Shown piece after piece: positions 23,266-31,477 of a stretch of 64,000 nt of DNA. The DNA is taken from the NCBI GenBank assembly GCA_002716585.1, contig PBBL01000083.1, forward strand, positions 31,698 to 95,697, read 5' to 3'. Source of the DNA: Myxococcales bacterium. Its GTDB lineage: Bacteria > Myxococcota_A > Bradymonadia > Bradymonadales > GCA-2716585. Numbering within the stretch: position 1 is the stretch's first letter; the number at the start of each line of letters is the position of its first letter. The position numbers were made by a program, and so were the translations under genes. The notes under the pieces are model-generated. The model had not been told where the DNA came from. It was given only the letters and a program-made list of their open reading frames with translations, and made no database searches.

Positions 23266-25404
23266 ATGACTCGACATCAACGGTTGGGACCCCTCCTCTT
23301 TGTGGCGCTCCTGGTGGGAGCCTGCTCGTCCGATGGCGCGGGCGCAGGTTCGGGGTCCGTGGATGGATCTCCGGGAGGTGAGGGGGCGAACAGCAACGAC
23401 ACCAGCGGTGGCGGCGACGTGACCGATCCGGACGACCCGGGCGTGACCGACCCTGGCCGTGTCACCATACACCGCCTGAACCGGGTGGAGTACAACAACA
23501 CGGTGCGCGATCTGCTCGGCACCGCCCTCAGCCCCGCGGACGACTTCCCCGCAGACGACATCGGCCACGGCTTTGACAACAACGCCGACGTCCTCAGCCT
23601 GTCGCCGCTCCAGCTTGAGCTCTACGAGCGCGCCGCCGAGGTGTTGATCGAGGACACGCTGGCGATCCCGCGCGCCGCGCCGGACGTGCTTCAGTTCGAG
23701 GCGGAGGAGATGACCGCCAGCGTCGGCGCCAGCTACCGGGACCAGGGGTGGAACCTCTGGTCGAACGGGACGCTGGAGACGATCTTCACCGCCGACGACG
23801 GCGAGTATCGGCTCAGCGCGCGGGCCTTCGGCCACCAAGCGGGCGACGAGCCCGCGCAGATGGCGATCAACCTCGACGGGCGCGTGCTGGCTGTCATCGA
23901 CGTCGAGGCGACCGAGGGCGCCCCGGCGGTCTACAGCGTGGAGGCCGAGGTGGAGGCGGGGGAGCACGTCTTCAGCGTGGAGTTCATCAACGACTTCTAC
24001 CTCCCGGAGGAGGACGCCGATCGCAACCTCATCGTGGACTGGATGCGGATCGAGGGGCCGCTCAACCTACCCCCCGCCGACACGACCCGGCGCGACCGCG
24101 TCCTGACGTGCGCCCCCGAGGCGGGCGCCGAGGAGGTCTGCGCCCGCGCGGTCGTGCAGGGGTTCGCGCGGCGAGCCTGGCGGCGACCGGTGACGGACGC
24201 GGAGGTCGATCAGCTCATGCCGCTGTTCCAGCTGGGGATGGAGGAGAGCGCCGACTTCGAGGAGGCGATCCGCCTGCCGCTGCAAGCGGTGCTGCTGTCG
24301 CCGAACTTCGTGTTTCGGGTGGAGCTGGACCCCGACCCGAACGCGGAGTCGGCCCACGCGCTCTCGGACCACGAGCTGGCGACGCGGCTCTCCTACTTCA
24401 TGTGGAGCAGCATGCCCGACGACGAGCTGATGACGCTCGCCGACGAGGGGCGCCTCAACACCGACGAGGAGCTGCGCCGCCAGGTGAGCCGGATGTTGGC
24501 GGACCCCCGCTCGCGGGCGCTCGTCGAGAACTTCGCCGGGCAGTGGCTCTACACGCGGGCGATGGAGGACGTGCAGCCCGACTACAACGTCTTCCCCGAG
24601 TTCGACGACGAGCTGCGCGAGGCGATGCGCCTGGAGACGGAGCTGTTCTTTGAGGAGTTCCTCTACACCGATCGCAGCGTCGAGGAGATGCTCACCGCGC
24701 GGTTCAGCTACATCAACGACCGCCTCGCTCGCCACTACGGCATGGACGCGCGGCCGGGCGACGGCTTTGAGCGGGTTGAGTTGACCGGGCCTCGCCATGG
24801 TCTCCTGGGCCAGGGGAGCGTGTTGACGGTGACCTCGTACCCGACCCGCACGAGCCCGGTGAAGCGCGGCAAGTGGATCCTGACCCAGCTCCTGTGCACC
24901 GAGCCTGAGGCGCCGCCGCCCGGCGTCGAGGGGCTGGCTGAGCCTGAGATGCCCACCGGGACGCTCCGCGAGCGGCTTGAGCAGCACCGCGCCGACCCGA
25001 TCTGCGCCTCGTGCCATGACTCGATGGATCCGCTCGGGTTCGGCCTGGAGAACTTCGACGCCGTCGGCGCCTACCGGCTCCAGGACATCCACGGGTTTGA
25101 CATCGACGCGTCGGGCGAGCTGCCCGACGGCAGCAGCTTCACCGACGCCAGCGGCATGGCCTCGATCATCGCCGAGGATCCGAACTTCGCCCGCTGCGTC
25201 ACCTGGCAGATGTACACCTACGCGCTGGGCCGGGGGATTGAGGGGGTGGACACGCTTCACCTCCGCGCCATCCGCGCGGCGTTTGAGGACGGAGATCACA
25301 CGCTCCACGCGCTGATCGAGGCGATCGTCCTCAGCCCGTCGTTCCGCATGCGACGCGGCGAGACCCCTGATGAGCAACCTGCCCCGACCGAGGAGGGACC
25401 TTGA
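23266..25404 (+). CDS. DUF1592/DUF1588/DUF1585 lipoprotein with cytochrome-c-like CxxCH
   Basis: 712 residues from the ATG at 23266, which gives a compact signal peptide ending in lipobox LVGAC. Domains in order: DUF1587 (IHRLNRVEYNNTVRDLLG), a carbohydrate-binding-like beta domain (about residues 145-265), DUF1595 (FARRAWRRPVT), DUF1592 (LATRLSYFMWSSMPDDEL), DUF1588 (RHGLLGQGSVLTVTSYPTR) and DUF1585 (YALGRGIEGVD). A single heme-binding CASCH is in the DUF1588/1585 linker. This multi-domain type is common in Planctomycetes and myxobacteria, next to a DUF1552 partner as here. Its chemistry is unknown; a periplasmic redox role is inferred. Confidence 0.92.
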   Translation: MTRHQRLGPLLFVALLVGACSSDGAGAGSGSVDGSPGGEGANSNDTSGGGDVTDPDDPGVTDPGRVTIHRLNRVEYNNTVRDLLGTALSPADDFPADDIGHGFDNNADVLSLSPLQLELYERAAEVLIEDTLAIPRAAPDVLQFEAEEMTASVGASYRDQGWNLWSNGTLETIFTADDGEYRLSARAFGHQAGDEPAQMAINLDGRVLAVIDVEATEGAPAVYSVEAEVEAGEHVFSVEFINDFYLPEEDADRNLIVDWMRIEGPLNLPPADTTRRDRVLTCAPEAGAEEVCARAVVQGFARRAWRRPVTDAEVDQLMPLFQLGMEESADFEEAIRLPLQAVLLSPNFVFRVELDPDPNAESAHALSDHELATRLSYFMWSSMPDDELMTLADEGRLNTDEELRRQVSRMLADPRSRALVENFAGQWLYTRAMEDVQPDYNVFPEFDDELREAMRLETELFFEEFLYTDRSVEEMLTARFSYINDRLARHYGMDARPGDGFERVELTGPRHGLLGQGSVLTVTSYPTRTSPVKRGKWILTQLLCTEPEAPPPGVEGLAEPEMPTGTLRERLEQHRADPICASCHDSMDPLGFGLENFDAVGAYRLQDIHGFDIDASGELPDGSSFTDASGMASIIAEDPNFARCVTWQMYTYALGRGIEGVDTLHLRAIRAAFEDGDHTLHALIEAIVLSPSFRMRRGETPDEQPAPTEEGP

Positions 25405-25405
25405 T

Positions 25406-26725
25406 ATGAGCCGCTGGAGACTGTCTCGACGTGCCTTCCTGGGCGGCGCAGGCGCCGCGATCGCCCTCCCGTTCCTTGAAGCGATGCTCCCCACCCGAGC
25501 GTTGGCCGACGCCGCCGAGGTGCCGCGGCGCTTCCTGGCGTTCTACGTCCCCAACGGGATCCACATGCCCGCCTGGACCCCCAACGAGGCAGGGCGCGAC
25601 TTCGGGCTCACCCCGATCCTGGAGCCGCTCGCCAACGTCCGTGATCACATCAACGTCATCAGCGGGCTCGCGAACCGGCCCGCACGGCCCGACGGCGCGG
25701 GCGTTCACGCGGCGGGGACGTCCTCGTTCCTGACCGCCGCCCACGCCTTCAAGACCGAGGGGGCCAACATCTCCGTCGGCGTGAGCATGGATCAGATCGC
25801 CGCCGCCGCGGTCGGGGGCGCGACGCGCTTCCCGTCGCTCCAGCTTGGCATCGAAGGCGGCGGCAACGCCGGTGGGTGCGACTCGGGCTACAGCTGCGCC
25901 TACTCGCGGAACATCTCCTGGGCCAGTGAGTCGACGCCGCTCCCCAAGATCGTCAGCCCACAGCTCGCGTTCGATCGCCTGTTTCAGGGGTTCGACGCCC
26001 AGGCCTCCGCCGCCGAGCGGGCCAAGCGCAAGCGGTACCGGACCAGCGTCCTCGATTACGCGCGGGCGGACGCGCAGCGCCTCAAGACCCGACTCGGTCA
26101 GACCGATCGGCGGAAGCTGGACGAGTACATGACCGGAGTCCGCGAGCTGGAGGTGCAGGTTCAGCAGGCCGAGGACGGCCCGTCCTGCGGGGTTCCTGAC
26201 CGCCCGGAGGCCGACTTCGACTTCCCCGCCCACGTGGAGATGATGAACGAGCTGATGGTCCTCGCGTTTCAGTGCGACCTCACCCGGATCATCACCTTCA
26301 TGCTGGGGAACGCGGGCAGCGGTCGCTCCTACGGCTTCCTGGGCGTCCCGGGCGCGCACCACGAGATCTCGCACCACCAGAACAACCCGGACAACTTCGC
26401 GCGGCTTCAGACCATCGACACCTGGGAGGTCGCCCAGCTGGCCTACCTCCTGGAGCGGATGGCGAACACCCCGGAGGGGGAGGGCTCGATGCTCGACAAC
26501 ACGCTGGTGTTCTTCTCCAGCGAGATCGAGGACGGCAACTCCCACTCCCACTTCAACCTGCCGATCGTGCTCGCTGGAGGCGGAGGCGGCGTCATTGAGA
26601 CCGGTCGCCACCTCGTCTACGAGGAGGACGAGCCGATCGCCAACCTCTTTGTCTCCATCCTGCAGAACCTGAACGTGCCCGCCACCTCCTTCGGTGACAG
26701 CACCGGGCCGCTGGCGGGCCTCTGA
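25406..26725 (+). CDS. DUF1552 protein, Tat-exported (HxxSHH motif)
   Basis: 439 residues. The ATG at 25406 follows the upstream stop by one base and has GAGGAGG before it, so it is co-translated with the DUF1592 gene. A twin-arginine signal (SRRAFLGGAGAAIA) exports it folded. The hallmark motif HHEISHHQNN lies near residue 325, and the fold is probably alkaline-phosphatase/sulfatase-like (DUF1501/1552 group), with VFFSSEIEDGNSHSHFNLP towards the end. It is probably a metal-dependent periplasmic enzyme working with the cytochrome-like partner. The substrate is unknown. Confidence 0.9.
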   Translation: MSRWRLSRRAFLGGAGAAIALPFLEAMLPTRALADAAEVPRRFLAFYVPNGIHMPAWTPNEAGRDFGLTPILEPLANVRDHINVISGLANRPARPDGAGVHAAGTSSFLTAAHAFKTEGANISVGVSMDQIAAAAVGGATRFPSLQLGIEGGGNAGGCDSGYSCAYSRNISWASESTPLPKIVSPQLAFDRLFQGFDAQASAAERAKRKRYRTSVLDYARADAQRLKTRLGQTDRRKLDEYMTGVRELEVQVQQAEDGPSCGVPDRPEADFDFPAHVEMMNELMVLAFQCDLTRIITFMLGNAGSGRSYGFLGVPGAHHEISHHQNNPDNFARLQTIDTWEVAQLAYLLERMANTPEGEGSMLDNTLVFFSSEIEDGNSHSHFNLPIVLAGGGGGVIETGRHLVYEEDEPIANLFVSILQNLNVPATSFGDSTGPLAGL

Positions 26726-26731
26726 TCGGCC

Positions 26732-28006
26732 TCAGCCGCTCTCCGCCTGCGAGGGCGCTTCGCCCAGCCGGTGCTCCAGCCCGGCCCAGGCCACCAGCGC
26801 CGCCAGCGCCGTGACCGCCACCATGGAGAACATGACCGCGTCGCCCAGGCGGTCGGAGACGTTCCCGAACAGGGGCATCAGCGCCAGCTTGGAGGCGTCC
26901 CACAGCGCCGTGAACATGGCCAGCGCCGAGCCGCGCAGGTGATCGGGGCTGCGGCTCACCACCTGGCTCGTGAGCACCGGGAAGCAGTACCCGTGCCCCA
27001 GCCCCGCCAGCAGCCCGGCGACGATGAAGCCGGTGGCGCTCGACGCCCCCGCCGCGAGCATGAAGGCCACCACGTAGCAGCCGAGCGCTGGGGCGACGAG
27101 GTTGCGCGTGCCCAGCCGGTCAGGGAGCCGCGCCCCGAACAGGCGAACCCCGATCGCGCCGCCAGCGTACGCGACCCAGAGCGTCGCGGGCTGCTCGACG
27201 CCGCACGCCTCGGCGACCACCGTCGCGAACGTCATGAACAGCGCCACCAGCCCGGCGAAGATGACTGACGCCCACCACACAGGCCACAGCCGCGGCTCCA
27301 ACAACGCCTTGACGATGTCGGAGACCGTCACGCCCGGACGAGGCTCGTCCTGCTCGCCGGTGGCCTGGTTCGGCTCGGGGATGAGCCAGATGCAGAGGAG
27401 GGAGGCGAAGATGATCACCGCGAGGCCGGGGTAGAGCCACCGGAGGTTGGCGGGCTCTCCGACGAGGCGCTGGTGGACGGGGTTGAGCGCGAGTGGCGCC
27501 AACCCCGAGACGCCAAAGAGCGCGATCCCTTCGGTGCGGCGCGACACCGGGATGATGTCGCTCACGAAGGCGAAGTAGCCCGTGAACAGCGCCCCGACCC
27601 CGATCCCGAACAGGAAGCGCGCGGCGTAGATCAGCGGCCCGATCGTGTCGACGAGCCCGATCAGCGCCATGCTGATGACGAGGATGACGGTCCCCACAGT
27701 GAGCGTGGGGCGTCGCCCGAAGACGTCGAGGCTCCAGCCGACGAGGGGGCGAAAGAGGATGCCGCTGACCGCGGCGGTGGACATGATGAGGCTGATCTCG
27801 GTCCGGTCGGCCTGCAGGTGCTCCAGATAGAGCGGGAGCAGCGGCATCGAGGAGTAGCCGAGCGCTTGCAGGGAGTGGCCGAGGACGAGGAGCAGGAACG
27901 CCGCGGTGATGAGCGGCGCCAGATCGGAGGTGTGCCGTTGAGCGTTCAGGAGGACCTCGTGTGGGTGGGGGGCTCCAGCGGGAGCCAGATCGGGCGGAGG
28001 CTGCAC
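26732..28006 (-). CDS. MFS transporter
   Basis: About 400-424 residues with 12 predicted membrane helices; motif A is visible between helices 2 and 3 (GWSLDVFGRRPT). The second half repeats the pattern (ARLPDRLGTRN). The first possible standard start is GTG 28006, which would overlap the FGE-fold gene by 61 bases and add 21 Pro-rich residues. A CTG whose bases overlap the upstream TGA (CTGA) has GAGG five bases before it and would begin the protein right at the usual MFS N-terminus. The substrate is unknown. It is the third gene of the retron-like operon and may be only loosely related to it. Confidence 0.85.
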   Translation of the reverse strand: MQPPPDLAPAGAPHPHEVLLNAQRHTSDLAPLITAAFLLLVLGHSLQALGYSSMPLLPLYLEHLQADRTEISLIMSTAAVSGILFRPLVGWSLDVFGRRPTLTVGTVILVISMALIGLVDTIGPLIYAARFLFGIGVGALFTGYFAFVSDIIPVSRRTEGIALFGVSGLAPLALNPVHQRLVGEPANLRWLYPGLAVIIFASLLCIWLIPEPNQATGEQDEPRPGVTVSDIVKALLEPRLWPVWWASVIFAGLVALFMTFATVVAEACGVEQPATLWVAYAGGAIGVRLFGARLPDRLGTRNLVAPALGCYVVAFMLAAGASSATGFIVAGLLAGLGHGYCFPVLTSQVVSRSPDHLRGSALAMFTALWDASKLALMPLFGNVSDRLGDAVMFSMVAVTALAALVAWAGLEHRLGEAPSQAESG

Positions 28007-28896
28007 CAGGCGGTGCGCCGCTCGGCGCGCATGGCGCGGTCCTGGTGGACGCGGAGCTGGCTGACGCTGGAGCGGTAATGGCCGCCGCGGTAGGAGGGCC
28101 AGCCGTAGGGATCCACGTCCGAGCCGGGGACATCCTCGATGGGCGGCGGCAGCTCATCGGGGGCGTAGAGGGCCTCAGGGTGGCACCAGTCGGCGACGTT
28201 CCCCGCCATATCCTGGCACCCATAGGCGGTGCGGGTCTTCTCGTACTGACGGATGGGGACGCTGTGTTCGGAGCGGATGTTGGCCAGCAGCGCGTCCGGG
28301 GCGCGCTCTCCCCAGGGGTAGGTCCGTCCGTCGGCGCCGCGCGCGGCCTTCTCCCACAGCGCGACGGTGGGCAGGTTCAGGCCCGCCCATCGGCTGTAAT
28401 GGAGCGCGTCGATGTAGGAGACGTTGACCACGGGGTGATCGGGGCGCCGCTGAAGCGCCTCGGTGTGCTCCTGTCGGTGCTCCAGGTAGCCGTTGTCGCT
28501 CGGCGAGGGGTCGTGCGGGGTGTAGGAGGTGGCGCGGGTGAAGCGGTCCCAGTCGGCGTTGGTGACCGGGTGACGCGCGATGGCGTAGCCAGGCAGGGTG
28601 ACGCGCTGCTGCGTCTCCAGGGGGCCAAAGAGGAACCGCCCGGAGGGGATCCAGATCATCTCCAGGCCGCTGGTGGGCTCTCGCCAGCTCGTGTGGTTGA
28701 GGAGCGCCTGGTGTATGAGCGGCAGGGCGGCGAGCTTCTCGGGCGCGATCAGCGCGTGTTGCCGGAGGTAGTCGCTGAGGAGATCCCAGTCGGTGTCCTC
28801 CGGGGCCTTGGTGAGCAGGCGGAGGAGCTGGGCGTCCCGCCGCGCGGTTCGCGGCTGATGCGCGAGCGCGCGGAGCCTGGCGAGCAGCGTGTTCAT
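27946..28896 (-). CDS. FGE/SUMF1-fold (C-type-lectin-like) protein
   Basis: 316 residues. The ATG overlaps the stop of the RT gene (ATGA), so the two are translationally coupled. The first 80 residues are helical. The rest matches the formylglycine-generating-enzyme fold: IWIPSGRFLFGP, HPVTNADWDRF, PVVNVSYIDALHYSRWAGL, LPTVALWEKAARG, YPWGERAPD, DMAGNVADW and RGGHYRSS. The cysteine pair that does oxidation in true FGE is not present in the C-terminal region (SVSQLRVHQDR), so it is probably non-catalytic. This fold serves as ligand-binding module in many conflict systems and as target protein of diversity-generating retroelements. Effector or sensor for the RT is my inference. Confidence 0.88.
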   Translation of the reverse strand: MNTLLARLRALAHQPRTARRDAQLLRLLTKAPEDTDWDLLSDYLRQHALIAPEKLAALPLIHQALLNHTSWREPTSGLEMIWIPSGRFLFGPLETQQRVTLPGYAIARHPVTNADWDRFTRATSYTPHDPSPSDNGYLEHRQEHTEALQRRPDHPVVNVSYIDALHYSRWAGLNLPTVALWEKAARGADGRTYPWGERAPDALLANIRSEHSVPIRQYEKTRTAYGCQDMAGNVADWCHPEALYAPDELPPPIEDVPGSDVDPYGWPSYRGGHYRSSVSQLRVHQDRAMRAERRTAWCSLRPIWLPLEPPTHTRSS

Positions 28897-30380
28897 GTGG
28901 AGGGGCCTTCCGCCGCGAGCAGCGCCTGAACCTCGGCGAGCGCCTGCCCCCCGCGGGTGGGGTTGACCATGTTCATGTAGCTCGCGTAACCCAGCAGCCA
29001 CTCCCGAAACCCCGCGCGGCCGCGCGCCTGGCTCTCGACGCCCTGCGTACGGCAGTTGTGCAGGATCGCGCGGAAGCGGCGGCGCTCCTCGCGAGGGACG
29101 CGCAGCGCCTCGTTGACGACGATCCCGGTGACCTGCTGCCGCTGGTGTTTGCGGATGACGCGAAACTTGCTGTGGTTGATGAAGAACCCCTCCTGCACAC
29201 AGATCTGATCAACCCACCAGCGGAACCGCCCGAGCCCCGACTCGGGGAGGGCGTTCATCGAGAAGGTGAGGTCGTCGGCGTAGCGCGTGTAGGTCGCGCC
29301 GATTCGAGCGGCGAGTCCGTAGAGGCGAGCGTCGAGGCGACGGCAGATGAGGTTGGAGATGATGGGAGAGGTCGGGGCCCCCTGGGGCGTGTAGCTCGCC
29401 CGCCAGGTGGCGCCGGGGGGGGTGTAGGTCGTCAGCCGGGCGAGCGTCGGGGCGACGGCGCGGCTGCTGTCCCGGGACGAGAAGACGCCCCCCTCCAGGT
29501 AGTAGCCCAGGTGCGCGAAGAGGCCCATGACCCGGTAGTACGTGATCGAAGGGAAGAAGTTGCGCAGGTCGAACTTGATCAGCAGCTCACGGCCGAGGTG
29601 CGCCCGGGCGTTGGTGACGGTCGAGCGGCCCTCGACGAAGCCGTGGGCGGCGTCGTGGACGGGGACGCGGGCGAGGATGTTCTCCAGCACCGCCCGCTGC
29701 GCCTGCTTGAGGGTCGGGTTGGGGGCGCAGATCAGGCGCTCGCCGCCGCTGCGCTTGGGGCGCGTGAAGGTCGCGTAGGGACCCCCTGAGCCGCTGGTGC
29801 TCAAGAGCAGGTAGCCGAGCAGCTCCGGGCTGGAGAGCTTGAGCATCGCCCGCAGCTCGCCGACGGTGGTGAGCTGCGGGAGCCCGTTGCGCTCCAGGAG
29901 GCGCTGCGAGGGCTGCTTGGCGAACAGCCGCCCTCGCTCGACGCCGCGGAGCAGGCCGGTCCAGTCCCAGGCTCCACCCTGGCGCGCAGGCAGCGTCAGC
30001 CCGTCGGGCTGCGCGCCGCGCAGGAGGTCGACGCACCGCTCGCGGAGGCGAGTGGAGCCGCCGCGCAGCACCATCCGACAGACCGCCATCACCTCCGAGG
30101 GGGCCATGTAGGCCTGCGCGTAGTTGAGCAGCTGCCGGTGCGTGCCCTCCGCGGCGAGGTGGAACGCGCCGAGCCGGGCGAGGATCGCGTCGTTGGCGGC
30201 GAGGCGGGTGGGGTCGAAGTCGTTGTAGGAGTCGCGTGCCTGGAGGAAGTCGCTCAGCGCCGAGACGCTGCCGGGCAGGCGCGCCGCCAGCTCGGCGACC
30301 CGGGCGAGATCCTCCGGGTTGGTCTCCGCGCCCACTGGCAGCGGAGGTCGATCGTCGTATCGGTCGCGGTGTGAGGCCAT
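28893..30380 (-). CDS. Retron-type reverse transcriptase
   Basis: 495 residues from the ATG at 30380 (AAGGGA upstream). RT motifs: KFDLRNFFPSI (residues 269-279), QGAPTSP (333-339), catalytic YADD (367-370). Both retron hallmarks are present: NAxxH as NARAH (257-261) and VTG (417-419, in VTGIVVNE). A 190-residue N-terminal extension without recognised domain precedes the polymerase, as in the long myxobacterial retron enzymes. QGxxxSP rather than the SQ ending of DGR enzymes argues against a diversity-generating retroelement. Retron RTs copy an adjacent RNA into branched msDNA, and many act in phage defence with an effector; the coupled FGE-fold gene is the candidate here. Confidence 0.92.
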   Translation of the reverse strand: MASHRDRYDDRPPLPVGAETNPEDLARVAELAARLPGSVSALSDFLQARDSYNDFDPTRLAANDAILARLGAFHLAAEGTHRQLLNYAQAYMAPSEVMAVCRMVLRGGSTRLRERCVDLLRGAQPDGLTLPARQGGAWDWTGLLRGVERGRLFAKQPSQRLLERNGLPQLTTVGELRAMLKLSSPELLGYLLLSTSGSGGPYATFTRPKRSGGERLICAPNPTLKQAQRAVLENILARVPVHDAAHGFVEGRSTVTNARAHLGRELLIKFDLRNFFPSITYYRVMGLFAHLGYYLEGGVFSSRDSSRAVAPTLARLTTYTPPGATWRASYTPQGAPTSPIISNLICRRLDARLYGLAARIGATYTRYADDLTFSMNALPESGLGRFRWWVDQICVQEGFFINHSKFRVIRKHQRQQVTGIVVNEALRVPREERRRFRAILHNCRTQGVESQARGRAGFREWLLGYASYMNMVNPTRGGQALAEVQALLAAEGPST

Positions 30381-30443
30381 GACGTCCCTTGGGCGAGCGC
30401 GCCCATCGCAGAACCCGTGAACAGGTGTAGCCCATTCGGGTTG

Positions 30444-30683
30444 GGTTGACAACCGGATCGGCGGCGGCGCGACCTCTTGGGGGAGCGGTGAGGTGGGGCG
30501 GGGCCGGGGGTGGTACAAACCTCCTGTGAGTCGATGCGCGGCGACGATCCGTCGCGACGCATGAGACTGACGTGGTCGCCCTCGGATAGGGCCCTCCCGC
30601 GACGTATCATCGCAGATGAAGCTACCTCCACCCCGGCTCCCGGTGCTCGGGAGTATCCTCTCGCGGGCTTGAGCCTGTCAACC
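30444..30683 (-). ncRNA. Candidate retron msr-msd RNA
   Basis: The only gene-free stretch next to the RT (30381-30735). Read on the minus strand it starts with GGTTGACA (30683-30676) and ends with its complement TGTCAACC (30451-30444), the a1/a2 layout. Inside are a hairpin CTCCCG-AGCAC-CGGGAG (30653-30637), a long-range GC stem GCCGGGGTGG (30637-30628) with CCACCCCCGGC (30513-30503), and a strong hairpin at 30562-30534 with outer ATGCG/CGCAT and inner GCGACG/CGTCGC. The end is about 63 bases before the RT start, a usual retron distance. The branching G and exact ends cannot be fixed by eye. Confidence 0.45.
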
Positions 30684-30735
30684 AGACGTGCCACAGTGCG
30701 GCCCGAGAGAGCGGATTGAATCAGGAGGTGGCGGT

Positions 30736-31470
30736 ATGACGCAGGAATCGGTGCTCGACGCGCTCGTGGCGCTGGAGCATGAGCAGCTGGCGCGCTATTG
30801 CGACAGCATCTCGGTGGACGGGGTGATCGCGCAGACGGTGACGCTGGAGCTGGGGCGGAACCAGAACATCTGGTGCTCTCGCGGCTCGCTGCTCGCCTAC
30901 TCCGACGGGGTGAACTGGCAGCTCAAGGTCCCCGGTGGGGCGGGCAAGGCGGTCAGCCGTATGCTCGCGGGCGAGGGCGTCTCGCTGACCTACGTGACCG
31001 CTGAGCGGCCTGGGACCCAGGTGGTGCTCTCGGCCAACCAGCCGGGGCGCCTCGTGACCTGGGATCTGCGCAAGGGCCCGATCGTGTGCACGAGCGGCTC
31101 CTTCGTGGCCGCGCTCGGCGACGTGAACATCGACGTCACCGTCGCGCGCTCCGCCGGGGCGGCGTTCTTCGGTGGGGCGGGGCTGTTCATGCAGCGCCTC
31201 TCGGGTGAGGGGATCGTCATCGTGCATGGCGCCGGGGACTTCATCGAGCGCCAGCTCAAGCCCGGCGAGAAGCTCCTCGTCTCGACCGGCAACCTCGCGG
31301 TGTTCTCCGCCGATGTCCAGTACAGCGTCCGCTACACGGGAGGCTGCATCAAGTCGCTCTTTGGCGGTGAGGGGCTGTTCATGACCGAGATGACCGGGCC
31401 GGGGTGGGTGATGCTCCAGAGCCTCAAGAAGTTGCCGGTGCCTGGCCAACAGGGCGCCGGGCAGATGTAG
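30736..31470 (+). CDS. AIM24-family protein (COG2013)
   Basis: 244 residues with AGGAGG seven bases before the ATG at 30736. It has the glycine-rich beta-sandwich pattern of the AIM24/TIGR00266 family: MLAGEGVSLTYVTA, GGAGLFMQRLSGEGIVIVHG, VSTGNLAVFSADVQYSV and GGEGLFMTEMTGPG. The mitochondrial member affects inner-membrane organisation; bacterial members have no established role. The next gene begins eight bases after its stop, so an operon is likely, though a functional link to an M20 deacetylase is not obvious. The gene is divergent from the retron locus. Confidence 0.9.
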   Translation: MTQESVLDALVALEHEQLARYCDSISVDGVIAQTVTLELGRNQNIWCSRGSLLAYSDGVNWQLKVPGGAGKAVSRMLAGEGVSLTYVTAERPGTQVVLSANQPGRLVTWDLRKGPIVCTSGSFVAALGDVNIDVTVARSAGAAFFGGAGLFMQRLSGEGIVIVHGAGDFIERQLKPGEKLLVSTGNLAVFSADVQYSVRYTGGCIKSLFGGEGLFMTEMTGPGWVMLQSLKKLPVPGQQGAGQM

Positions 31471-31477
31471 GGTGCCC

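Noticed and set aside
26732..30735. Diversity-generating retroelement (RT plus lectin-fold target)
   Set aside because: RT motif is QGxxxSP, not the SQ type, and both retron hallmarks are present. I saw no near-copy of the FGE 3' end that could be a template repeat.
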